Origin: Bacteroidota bacterium
GTDB taxonomy: Bacteria; Bacteroidota; Bacteroidia; JAHEXY01
DNA: 64,000 nucleotides
Assembly (NCBI GenBank): GCA_023251875.1
Contig: JAHEXY010000002.1
Coordinates: forward strand, 248,001 to 312,000
Reading direction: 5' to 3'
Position numbers and translations under genes: made by a program. Shown in pieces: positions 1-7,744 of this stretch. Each line of letters starts with the position of its first letter. Positions within the stretch are counted from its first letter, which is position 1. The notes beneath the pieces were generated by a model, which worked only from the letters and a program-made list of their open reading frames with translations, was not told where the DNA came from and made no database searches.

Positions 1-1823
1 TCACAAAACAAGAAAATGTTGATTTTTTAAAAAATATTCCTGTTTCCTTTTACGCCATTGATGAGGCTCATTGTATTTCTGAGTGGGGTCATGATTTTAG
101 ACCTGAGTATAGGCGAATTCGTCCTATCATTAATCAAATTGGCCATGCAGTTCCGGTAATTGCATTAACTGCTACAGCTACTCCTAAAGTACAACAGGAT
201 ATTCAAAAAAGCTTAGGCATGTTAAATGCCAACACGTTTAAAGCCTCTTTTAATCGCCCCAATTTGTATTACGAACTAAGACCAAAAGTAAATGCGGTAA
301 AAGAAATTATAAAAATTGTGAGGTCATTTGCCGGTAAATCCGGAATTATTTATTGCCTCAGCAGAAAAAAAGTTGAGGAATTAGCCAATACATTAAAAAT
401 AAATGGAATTAAAGCTGCCCCTTATCATGCAGGTTTGGATGCAGGTACTCGCTCTAAGCATCAAGATCAATTTTTAATGGAAGATGCAGAAGTAATTGTC
501 GCTACCATTGCATTTGGAATGGGTATAGATAAACCGGATGTGCGATTTGTGATTCATTACGATATTCCTAAAAGTATTGAGGGTTATTACCAGGAAACCG
601 GTCGCGGTGGACGTGATGGTGGAGAAGGAAAATGCATTGCATTTTATAGTTACAATGATATTGTTAAGCTTGAAAAGTTCTTCCAAGGCAAACCTGTTTC
701 AGAACAAGAAATTGGTCGCCATTTATTAGGCGAAGTAGTTTCTTATGCTGAATCTTCAGTATGTAGAAGAAAACACATTCTGCATTATTTTGGAGAAGAA
801 TACCAAACTGAAAATTGTGAAAATTGCGATAATTGTGTTCATCCTAAACTAAGCTTTGAAGGACAAGAATATGTTGAACAATTGCTCGATGCTGTTATGG
901 CCGTTAAAGAACAATTTAAAGACAAGCATATTATTCATGTGTTAACAGGAAATACCAATAGTTCTATTAAATCGTATAAACATGATGAGCTTGAAATTTT
1001 TGGACAAGGCGCTGAAAAAGATGATAAATTTTGGATGGCTGTTATTCGCCAATCGTTAATTGCCGGATTGTTACAAAAAGATATTGAGAACTTTGGTTTA
1101 TTAAAATTAACTGAAGCGGGGAAAGCATTTTTAGAAAATCCAACATCTATAATGCTTACCGAAGATCATAATTACGAAGAAGAAAGTGATGATGCTGAAA
1201 TAGCTGTTGATTCTGCAAAAGGAGGCACAGCCGATCCCTTATTATTTTCGATGCTAAAAGATTTGTGTAAGAAAATTTCGAGAGAAAAAAATCTTCCCCC
1301 ATTTGTAATATTTCAAGATCCATCACTCGATGATATGGCTACGCAATATCCGCTTACTATGGATGAATTAAAGCAAATTGTTGGTGTGGGCGCAGGAAAA
1401 GCCTTGAAATTTGGCGCTCCATTTATTGCGCTTATTAAAAAATATGTTACCGAAAATGAAATAGAACGCCCAATGGATATGGTGGTAAAATCTATTGCCA
1501 ATAAATCTGCATTAAAAGTTTCTATTATTCAAAGTATCGACCGCCATGTGCCGTTTGAAGATATTGCTGCTGCAAAAAATGTAAAGTATGATGCCATTGT
1601 TTCAGAAATTGAAGCCATTGTTGCATCGGGCACAAAACTCAATATCGATTATTACTTAGAAGAAGTAATGGACGAAGAAAGAGTAGAAGAAATTCACGAA
1701 TATTTTTTACAAGCCGAAACAGATTCCATTCAAACCGCTCTCGAAGAACTAGGCAAAGATCAATTTACCGAAGATGATTTGCGTTTGGTGAGAATTAAAT
1801 TTATGAGTGAGGTGGGGAATTAA
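1..1823 (+). CDS. recQ: ATP-dependent DNA helicase RecQ, 5' end cut by window edge
   Basis: Superfamily 2 3'-5' DNA helicase of recombination and repair. The reading frame is open from base 3, upstream of the first ATG at 219, so the gene enters from outside the window and the N-terminal Walker A part is missing. Visible in order: motif II DEAH followed by the RecQ aromatic loop (CISEWGHDFRPEYR), motif III (ALTATAT), motif IV (GIIYCLSRKKVEEL), motifs V and VI (GMGIDKPDVRFVIH, QETGRGGRDG), then the RecQ zinc-binding Cys cluster (CRRKHILHYF, CENCDNC) and a winged-helix/HRDC-like C-terminal part. About 606 residues are present. Family assignment is secure. The DUF4262 gene starts 14 bp after the stop and may be co-transcribed. 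Confidence 0.95.
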   Translation, partial: TKQENVDFLKNIPVSFYAIDEAHCISEWGHDFRPEYRRIRPIINQIGHAVPVIALTATATPKVQQDIQKSLGMLNANTFKASFNRPNLYYELRPKVNAVKEIIKIVRSFAGKSGIIYCLSRKKVEELANTLKINGIKAAPYHAGLDAGTRSKHQDQFLMEDAEVIVATIAFGMGIDKPDVRFVIHYDIPKSIEGYYQETGRGGRDGGEGKCIAFYSYNDIVKLEKFFQGKPVSEQEIGRHLLGEVVSYAESSVCRRKHILHYFGEEYQTENCENCDNCVHPKLSFEGQEYVEQLLDAVMAVKEQFKDKHIIHVLTGNTNSSIKSYKHDELEIFGQGAEKDDKFWMAVIRQSLIAGLLQKDIENFGLLKLTEAGKAFLENPTSIMLTEDHNYEEESDDAEIAVDSAKGGTADPLLFSMLKDLCKKISREKNLPPFVIFQDPSLDDMATQYPLTMDELKQIVGVGAGKALKFGAPFIALIKKYVTENEIERPMDMVVKSIANKSALKVSIIQSIDRHVPFEDIAAAKNVKYDAIVSEIEAIVASGTKLNIDYYLEEVMDEERVEEIHEYFLQAETDSIQTALEELGKDQFTEDDLRLVRIKFMSEVGN

Positions 1824-1837
1824 AAGTGGTAGGCATT

Positions 1838-2593
1838 ATGAAGACTTACAAAGAACATCAATGTATAGATGAGAACAAGCTTATAGTTGACATTAAAAAA
1901 TTTGGTTGGGCAGTTCTTATTATTGAAAAAACAGACTATTTGCCACGTTTTGCTTATACAATTGGACTTTGGAAGAACTTTAATCAACCCGAACTTATCT
2001 CTTTTGGACTAACATCTAGAACACTTCATTCCATTCTTAATATTGGTGGAGAATTAGCAAAATCTGGTCAAAGACTTATCCCAAATAAAGAATATCTTGA
2101 TTTTTTTGAAAATAATTCTACTCGATTTTTAGAAGTAGATGAAAGAAACATTTCAGACTATTTTGGTTATGCAATTTGGTTTAATGGACTAGAAAAATTT
2201 CCTTCACTTCAGCTTGTATGGACGGACCGAAACAATAAATTTCCTTGGGACAATAATTATGAAAAAGAGTTTAAATTTAAACAACCTCTTCTCGATAGAA
2301 ATGCTCATTTTAAGTTTCTGGAATTAAAAAATACAGCTATATGTACAACAAGACAATGGCTATACGATAAAAAAGAAATCCTTCATGTTGTTCATAATCA
2401 AAATGGAGACTGGCAGTTTTTGACTGGAGATCAAACAGTTAATGACATAAAAATTGTTAGCTTAGAACAACTCATATTAAGAGATCAAACACTTAATGAA
2501 ATATTTAATCTTGATTTTGGAGAAGAAGCAAAACGAGAGAAAATTGGAGGCAATTGGATACGTTCAAAAATCCTCCTAGACGATGATCTATAA
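1838..2593 (+). CDS. DUF4262 family protein
   Basis: Protein of about 251 residues. The N-terminal half carries the DUF4262 pattern: a GWAVLII strand, then FAYTIGLWKNFNQPELISFGL, a segment often seen in small bacterial proteins of unknown activity. The C-terminal third (AICTTRQWLYDKKEILHVVHNQNG..WQFL) resembles the DUF2185/immunity-like fold that often trails this domain. I chose the ATG at 1838; an in-frame GTG at 1826 adds four residues. It lies between recQ and the DarT-DarG pair in the same orientation, 36 bp before darT. Its function is unknown. Immunity or stress linkage is only inferred from position. Confidence 0.7.
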   Translation: MKTYKEHQCIDENKLIVDIKKFGWAVLIIEKTDYLPRFAYTIGLWKNFNQPELISFGLTSRTLHSILNIGGELAKSGQRLIPNKEYLDFFENNSTRFLEVDERNISDYFGYAIWFNGLEKFPSLQLVWTDRNNKFPWDNNYEKEFKFKQPLLDRNAHFKFLELKNTAICTTRQWLYDKKEILHVVHNQNGDWQFLTGDQTVNDIKIVSLEQLILRDQTLNEIFNLDFGEEAKREKIGGNWIRSKILLDDDL

Positions 2594-2629
2594 AAGGACT
2601 ACGCCTATTTATTATTTTTTTGCTGAATC

Positions 2630-3271
2630 ATGCCCACCAATATAAATACAACATGGCTATTCCGTATTATTCCAATTCAAAATCTGGAGTGTATTTTGCG
2701 TGATGGATTGTATTGTAAAAATGCGAGCAAAGAGAATCCCGGATTTATTTCAATTGGTAGTAAAGAAATTATTGCTGAAAGAGATAATAGAATTGTAAAA
2801 TGTTTTCCTGATTTGGTAGTTAACGATTATGTTCCGTTTTATTTTTCTGTGCGAACTCCCATGCTTTATAATATTATAACAGGACATGGTGTACCTAAAT
2901 TACCACAAGAGGATATTATTTATATTTGTTGTAAGTTAAGCGAATTAGCGAGCAATAATTTTCAATGGTGTTTTACAGATGGCAATGCAGCAAAGAAAAT
3001 AACAAGGTATTTTAATGATTTAGTTCATATTGATCGATTAGATTGGAATTCAATTAAAACAACTGATTTTCGTGACGAAAACGCAGATGGGGATGAAGAT
3101 AGGCTAAGAAAGAAACACGCAGAATTTTTAGTAAAAGATCATGTGCCAATTAAATACATAAAAGGGATAGCTGTATTGAATAAGGAGAAAGAAAATGAAG
3201 TGAGGGCTATTTTAGAAAAATTAAAACTGGCAATTGACATAAAAATCAAACAAAATTATTATTTCTTATGA
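2630..3271 (+). CDS. darT: DarT-type DNA ADP-ribosyltransferase toxin (DUF4433)
   Basis: DarT enzymes use NAD+ to ADP-ribosylate bases of single-stranded DNA, blocking replication; they act as toxins and in phage defence. This 213-residue protein has the family layout: an N-terminal LFRIIPIQNLECIL strand-helix, Arg51 in the KEIIAERDNR segment, the conserved VPFYFSVRTPMLYNI block (about residues 68-82), and the catalytic-type Glu165 in KKHAEFLVKDHVP. Length matches the family (about 200-220). The stop overlaps the next start by 4 bp (ATGA), the usual translational coupling to the antitoxin DarG. Function by family; catalytic residue assignment is by pattern. Confidence 0.88.
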   Translation: MPTNINTTWLFRIIPIQNLECILRDGLYCKNASKENPGFISIGSKEIIAERDNRIVKCFPDLVVNDYVPFYFSVRTPMLYNIITGHGVPKLPQEDIIYICCKLSELASNNFQWCFTDGNAAKKITRYFNDLVHIDRLDWNSIKTTDFRDENADGDEDRLRKKHAEFLVKDHVPIKYIKGIAVLNKEKENEVRAILEKLKLAIDIKIKQNYYFL

Positions 3272-4317
3272 ACTACATAACAGGCAACTTACTTGAGGCT
3301 GATACACAAGCCTTAGTAAATACGGTAAATACTGTAGGTGTAATGGGAAAGGGAATTGCCCTACAATTTAAAGAACGCTTTCGCCTGAACTTTAAAATTT
3401 ATGCAGATGCCTGCAAAAAGGGTGAAGTGCAAATTGGAAAAATGCTTGTAGTAAAAGAAAATACGCTGAATGGAGAAAAAATTGTCATCAACTTCCCCAC
3501 AAAAAAAGAGTGGTTTAAAAAATCGCAATACGATTATATTGAAGAAGGCTTGAAAGATTTAGTAAGAGTTATTGATGAATATAAAATTAAGAGCATTGCT
3601 ATTCCGCCTTTGGGTTGTGGTAATGGGGGATTAAGGTGGGATAAAGTAAAATTACTATTAGATAAATATCTTGGTCACTTATCACATATCAATATAAAAA
3701 TCTATGAACCCAATGAAGCTGTAAAAGAAATTTTGCAAAAAGAGAAAGCCAAAAAAGAGGTGGAACTTACTGCGGCAAGAGCCATGTTGCTTTATGCGCT
3801 TTATAAGTATGAAAAATTAGGCGAAGTTGCATCCATTTTTGCGGCAAATAAACTAGCCTACTTTCTTCAAAAAAGTGGAGAACCAATGCAATTGCAATTT
3901 GTTGCTTATAAATATGGGCCTTACGCGCAAGCGATAGAAAAGGTTTTATATGCCATGAACGGAAAATACCTAAAAGGCATGGAGCAAATGCAAGCAAGAG
4001 CATTTGAAGCTTTGCAATTAAATTATGAAAGGTATGAAGAGGTAGAAGCCTTTATCAACTCAAAACTGAATTCAAATCAGAAAAAGCGTTTAAATAATTT
4101 ATTTACTGTAATTGAAGGATTTGAAACAACGCTTTCATTGGAAATACTTTCTTCAACACATTTTTTAATCAGCCAAAATCCAAATTTAACGGAAGATGAA
4201 GTATTTGAAAAAATTCAGAGTTGGAACGAGAGAAAGAAAAACATAATTACCAAAGAATATATAAACATAGCTTTAAGCCATCTTAATAATTATAGTAGTA
4301 AACTAAATATTACTTAA
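3268..4317 (+). CDS. darG: DarG-type macrodomain antitoxin
   Basis: Antitoxin partner of DarT. The first ~150 residues are a macrodomain (ITGNLLEADTQALVNTVNTVG, GKGIALQFKERF, IAIPPLGCGNGGLRW), which in DarG removes ADP-ribose from DNA bases. Residues ~160-349 form the C-terminal region that in this family binds and blocks DarT; it begins with a helix containing AARAMLLYALYKYEKLGEVAS. The gene overlaps darT by 4 bp, giving the toxin-then-antitoxin order normal for DarTG. A full-length 349-residue protein implies an intact module. After the stop, 115 bp separate it from the tryptophan dioxygenase gene. Confidence 0.9.
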   Translation: MNYITGNLLEADTQALVNTVNTVGVMGKGIALQFKERFRLNFKIYADACKKGEVQIGKMLVVKENTLNGEKIVINFPTKKEWFKKSQYDYIEEGLKDLVRVIDEYKIKSIAIPPLGCGNGGLRWDKVKLLLDKYLGHLSHINIKIYEPNEAVKEILQKEKAKKEVELTAARAMLLYALYKYEKLGEVASIFAANKLAYFLQKSGEPMQLQFVAYKYGPYAQAIEKVLYAMNGKYLKGMEQMQARAFEALQLNYERYEEVEAFINSKLNSNQKKRLNNLFTVIEGFETTLSLEILSSTHFLISQNPNLTEDEVFEKIQSWNERKKNIITKEYINIALSHLNNYSSKLNIT

Positions 4318-4393
4318 TTTTTGCTTATTGTGATGGAACAGCAATATTCCCAGTATCTGACCAATATCATAACCATACCTCTAATTTTTTGAG

Positions 4394-4401
4394 TAAATTT
4401 G
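4394..4401 (+). promoter_or_regulatory. candidate -7 promoter box for the tryptophan dioxygenase gene
   Basis: The octamer TAAATTTG matches the Bacteroidota -7 consensus TAnnTTTG exactly and ends 31 bp before the ATG at 4433. No TTG at the -33 spacing is visible, so support is from one box only. Confidence 0.35.
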
Positions 4402-4432
4402 CAAGCACGAAAAAGATTCAAAAAATCAGCGA

Positions 4433-5443
4433 ATGGAACTCACACCGGAAATTATAGATAAAATTACCCGACTAAAAGAAAAGTACGATACCATGGGGCA
4501 AGACATCAACAGCTATCTTGATGGATTGTTACTTTCAAATTACCTGCCTTATTGGGAATACATTCATTTAGATACTTTATTATCGCTACAAAATCCAAAA
4601 ACTGATTTTCCGGATGAATCTATTTTCATCATGTACCATCAAATTACTGAACTCTATTTTAAATTGGCCTTACATGAGTTTGATCAAATTGCCAATAATG
4701 GTAAAATTATTAAGCCCAATGGAGAAGATGCCGGATGGAAAGAAAAAATAGAAGTGAATTTTTTTATTGAAAGAGTCAATCGCATCAATTGCTATTTTGA
4801 AGCACTAACAAAATCTTTTGCCATTATGGTTGATGGTATGGAGAAAGAACAATTTTTGCGTTTTAGAATGGCTTTACTTCCGGCTAGCGGATTTCAATCG
4901 GCCCAATACAGAATGATTGAAATTTGTTCCACCGATTTTAAAAATTTAATAGATAAAGATTTTCAAACGCAATACAAAAATAGTGCTGCGTCTATTGAAG
5001 AAATGTTTGAAAATATTTATTGGAAAAAAGGAGCAACAGAATTAGCTACAGGAAAAAAAACATTAACACTAAAACAGTTTGAGAAAAAATATTCAAAAAA
5101 ATTGATTGCTTTAGCAAATGAATACAACACTAAAAATTTATGGGTAAAATACATTTCACTTTCTGAAACGGATAAAAAAAATCCCAAATTAATTGGAGCT
5201 TTAAAGCAGTTGGATGTAAATGTAAATGTGAATTGGCCATTGGTTCATTACAAATCTGCTGTGAGATATTTACATAAAAATCCGGAAGATGTTGCCGCAA
5301 CCGGAGGCACAAATTGGCAAAAATATTTGCCCCCTCGGTTTCAAAAACGTATCTTTTACCCTGAACTATGGACAAAAGAAGAAATTGATAATTGGGGAAA
5401 GAGCTGGGTAGATTCAGTTACTGCTTCTCCGCAACATATTTAA
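4433..5443 (+). CDS. tryptophan 2,3-dioxygenase
   Basis: Haem enzyme that opens the indole ring of L-tryptophan to N-formylkynurenine, the first step of the kynurenine pathway; cytosolic. The 336-residue protein carries the family signature IFIMYHQITELYFKLALHEFDQI (about residues 63-85), which includes the active-site His, and a later WPLVHYKSAVRYLHK segment holding a candidate axial haem His. Length fits bacterial members, slightly above the usual ~280. No other kynurenine genes lie nearby, so the downstream pathway must be elsewhere. The M23 peptidase gene follows after 3 bp, suggesting co-transcription. A candidate promoter -7 box lies at 4394-4401. Confidence 0.88.
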   Translation: MELTPEIIDKITRLKEKYDTMGQDINSYLDGLLLSNYLPYWEYIHLDTLLSLQNPKTDFPDESIFIMYHQITELYFKLALHEFDQIANNGKIIKPNGEDAGWKEKIEVNFFIERVNRINCYFEALTKSFAIMVDGMEKEQFLRFRMALLPASGFQSAQYRMIEICSTDFKNLIDKDFQTQYKNSAASIEEMFENIYWKKGATELATGKKTLTLKQFEKKYSKKLIALANEYNTKNLWVKYISLSETDKKNPKLIGALKQLDVNVNVNWPLVHYKSAVRYLHKNPEDVAATGGTNWQKYLPPRFQKRIFYPELWTKEEIDNWGKSWVDSVTASPQHI

Positions 5444-5446
5444 TAA

Positions 5447-6748
5447 ATGAAACAACATCTACAAACCTTATTGCAATTCATCAATAAGAACAAAATTGCA
5501 ATGGGCATTATTTCAATTTTTGTATTGTTCTTTGCAATAGAATACAATCATAAAAAAACAACTTCACAAAATACAATTTCAAGTAATCGTATTGCTACTA
5601 TTGTTCCTAAAGATAGTGTAACAGAATATGGCCTTTCTCATGATAAATTTAAAGTGATAAAAGCAGCGTTTAAACAAAATGAAAATCTGGGATCTATTTT
5701 ATTTAATTATCATATTACCTATGCCGAGATAGATGAATTGGTAAAAAAAGCATCTAAAATTTTTAGCTTCAAAAACTTTTCTTTCGGAAAAAAATACACT
5801 TTGTTTTGCTCCAAAGATTCCGTTGCAAAAGCCCAGTGCTTTGTTTACGAAACATCGCCTACTGAGTATGTTTTTTTCGATTTTAGAAATGGAATAGCTG
5901 TTTATAAAAAAGAAAAAGAATCGGAACAATGTGTTGAGACTGCTAGTGCCGTTATAGAAGGTTCATTATACGAAACACTTGATCGTTTGGATTTAAGTGC
6001 TGAGCTTGCCACTAAACTTGCAGATGTGTATGCTTGGACAATCGATTTTTATAAAATACAAAAAGGTGATCATTTTAAAGTGGTGTATGAACAAACCTAT
6101 GTTGAAGGAAAACCTGTTGATGTAGGCAGAATTTTAGGAACCGAGTTTACACATAACAAAGAAGATTTTTACGCCATTTATTTTGATGCCAATAATGATG
6201 GCAAAGGAAATTATTATGATGACAAAGGAAATGGAATGAAAAAAGCTTTTTTAAAAGCGCCCCTAAAATTTAGCCGAATCTCCTCTAAATACTCTCTTAA
6301 TAGATTTCATCCCGTACAAAAAATTAACAAACCTCACTTAGGAACTGATTATGCAGCTGCAGCAGGAACTCCTATTATGAGTGTGGCGGATGGCATCGTT
6401 CTAGATGCTAAATTTGGCGTTTATAATGGAAATTATGTGAAAGTAAAACACAATCAAACATACACAACGCAATACTTACATATGTCGAAAATCGCTAATG
6501 GAATGAGGCCTGGTAAACATATTAAACAAGGAGATGTAATTGGTTATGTGGGTAGCACAGGTCTTGCCACAGGTCCGCATTTGTGTTTCAGATTTTGGAA
6601 AAACGGAAAACAAGTTGATCCTTTAAAAGAAAAATTGCCCATGTCTGAACCTATTGATTCTAAATATAAATTGCAATACAACAAAGTAAGGGACGAAATG
6701 ATGTTGAAAATAAAAAATGAAAATACGCCTACTTCACCTAATGTTTAA
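5447..6748 (+). CDS. M23 family metallopeptidase, membrane-anchored
   Basis: Likely cell-wall peptidoglycan endopeptidase of the MepM/NlpD type. Residues ~17-30 form one transmembrane anchor (IAMGIISIFVLFFAIEY), followed by an extracytoplasmic spacer and a C-terminal M23 (LytM) domain from about residue 280. Active-site features: His297 and Asp301 (HLGTD), His345 (QYLHM), and His378-Leu-Cys380 (GPHLCFRFW). In classical LytM enzymes the last motif is HxH, whose second His binds zinc; here it is Cys. I recall this HxC form as common in Bacteroidota homologues, and Cys can bind zinc, so activity is still plausible. It starts 3 bp after the dioxygenase stop. Confidence 0.87.
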   Translation: MKQHLQTLLQFINKNKIAMGIISIFVLFFAIEYNHKKTTSQNTISSNRIATIVPKDSVTEYGLSHDKFKVIKAAFKQNENLGSILFNYHITYAEIDELVKKASKIFSFKNFSFGKKYTLFCSKDSVAKAQCFVYETSPTEYVFFDFRNGIAVYKKEKESEQCVETASAVIEGSLYETLDRLDLSAELATKLADVYAWTIDFYKIQKGDHFKVVYEQTYVEGKPVDVGRILGTEFTHNKEDFYAIYFDANNDGKGNYYDDKGNGMKKAFLKAPLKFSRISSKYSLNRFHPVQKINKPHLGTDYAAAAGTPIMSVADGIVLDAKFGVYNGNYVKVKHNQTYTTQYLHMSKIANGMRPGKHIKQGDVIGYVGSTGLATGPHLCFRFWKNGKQVDPLKEKLPMSEPIDSKYKLQYNKVRDEMMLKIKNENTPTSPNV

Positions 6749-6783
6749 TTATACAAGAAGATTTTAAAACGAAATAAAATTTT

Positions 6784-7015
6784 AAAACCACATAGGTGCA
6801 TAGGCATTTTTTCGGGTGGCTTTATTAGAAATTTGAAACAAGTTATACATAGAAAATAAATTTAAACATAGTTTATGAAGCGAAGCTTCTGCTCTATGTA
6901 AAACTATTGAAGCCTGAAGTATATTTTAGTAAATGTGATAGATAAATGAGATATAAAATAAAACCCATTATGATGAATATATATACCGTCTTAAACCCTA
7001 TATCTCTATGTGGTT
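6784..7015 (+). repeat. 232-bp palindromic intergenic element, copy A
   Basis: Flanked by inverted ends: AACCACATAG near 6786 and CTATGTGGTT ending at 7014. An internal GAAGCGAAGCTTC palindrome lies near 6880-6890. A second copy with the same ends and the same length lies at 35699-35930. No ORF lies inside, so it looks like a non-autonomous mobile element. The right end overlaps the start codon of the lipoprotein gene at 7008. Confidence 0.6.
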
Positions 7016-7448
7016 AAAAAAATTTAATGCAAAAAAAAATCTAATTTTATTTTTTTGTTTCACAACCATTTTTGCAGCCTGCAAAAAATATGAAGATGGC
7101 CCCTCTTTTACCTTAAAATCCGCCACTTCAAGACTTGCCGGAACCTGGCTTCTTACTGGAGGAACTTGGCTTGAAAATGAAACTACAAATGGAAATGTCT
7201 TTACAAATTATACTCAAGAATTTTCAAAAGACAATCTCTATGAGCTCAGCAAAGATTGGATAACAAACAATCTTTCTTATAGCTCAACGGTAACCGGTTC
7301 TTGGGAATGGACAGAAAATAAAGATGGAATTAAAATTACTAATAATGATAGCACATCTTTTTCCATTTCTATTCAAAAATTAACCGGCTCAGAATTTCAT
7401 TATACCGATGAAGATGGTTTTACTTATGAACTAAGTAAACAAGAGTAA
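7008..7448 (+). CDS. small lipoprotein, lipocalin-like
   Basis: A 146-residue predicted lipoprotein. The N-terminus is basic, then hydrophobic, then a lipobox (FAAC, lipidated Cys ~25), so the mature protein is membrane-anchored outside the cytoplasm. The mature part, with SRLAGTWLLTGGTWLENE, a central GSWEWTENKDGIKITN and a final FTYELSK, resembles the small lipocalin-like/DUF5004-type beta-barrel lipoproteins common in Bacteroidota; ligand unknown. The only in-frame ATG before the signal peptide lies inside the right end of the repeat element at 6784-7015. The first residues (MWLKK) are therefore encoded by repeat sequence. Confidence 0.72.
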   Translation: MWLKKFNAKKNLILFFCFTTIFAACKKYEDGPSFTLKSATSRLAGTWLLTGGTWLENETTNGNVFTNYTQEFSKDNLYELSKDWITNNLSYSSTVTGSWEWTENKDGIKITNNDSTSFSISIQKLTGSEFHYTDEDGFTYELSKQE

Positions 7449-7455
7449 TAAATAG

Positions 7456-7533
7456 ATTTTGAAAATTATCCATTTTGTCCCTCTTTAGAGAGGGATTAAG
7501 GGAGAGGAAAGGAAAAAATTAATTTTCGAAATT
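7456..7533. repeat. palindromic CTCTCCC-type intergenic repeat, copy 1
   Basis: The core TCCCTCTTTAGAGAGGGA plus TTAAGGGAGAGGA (7478-7510) is flanked by AT-rich inverted arms (TTTTGAAAATTA / TAATTTTCGAAA). It belongs to the same family as the elements at 9776-9858 and 26642-26733 and the shorter forms at 19955, 21203 and 35198. It sits right after the lipoprotein stop. Confidence 0.65.
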
Positions 7534-7552
7534 TACTTACGTACTGAAAATC

Positions 7553-7583
7553 TTGTCTTTCTGAATAGAAAAACGTATCTTAG
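7553..7583 (+). promoter_or_regulatory. candidate promoter for the small membrane peptide and aldehyde dehydrogenase
   Basis: TTG at 7553-7555, a 20-bp spacer, then TATCTTAG at 7576-7583 (7 of 8 to TAnnTTTG). Expected start of transcription is near 7590, 17 bp before the ATG at 7607. Confidence 0.42.
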
Positions 7584-7606
7584 TGTTTTACCAAAACCTA
7601 CAACAC

Positions 7607-7744
7607 ATGGCCGTAGTTTCTTTATTTATCATTTTGTATTTCACTTATGTGATTACATTTGTAACTCTACCTCGCTGGCTTAAAAAAGTTGGTTTGATTA
7701 AAGTATATGTTAACCCTACAAAGGGATCTAAACAAATGGCATGA
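7607..7744 (+). CDS. 45-residue single-span membrane peptide, coupled to aldehyde dehydrogenase
   Basis: Short ORF MAVVSLFIILYFTYVITFVT, then a basic, soluble tail of 25 residues (LPRWLKK...). One transmembrane helix with a positively charged C-terminus predicts C-in orientation. Its stop overlaps the aldehyde dehydrogenase start by 4 bp (ATGA, 7741-7744), and a plausible promoter lies just upstream at 7553-7583. Both support real translation. I do not recognise the family. It could regulate or tether the enzyme, or act only as a coupling leader. Confidence 0.55.
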   Translation: MAVVSLFIILYFTYVITFVTLPRWLKKVGLIKVYVNPTKGSKQMA

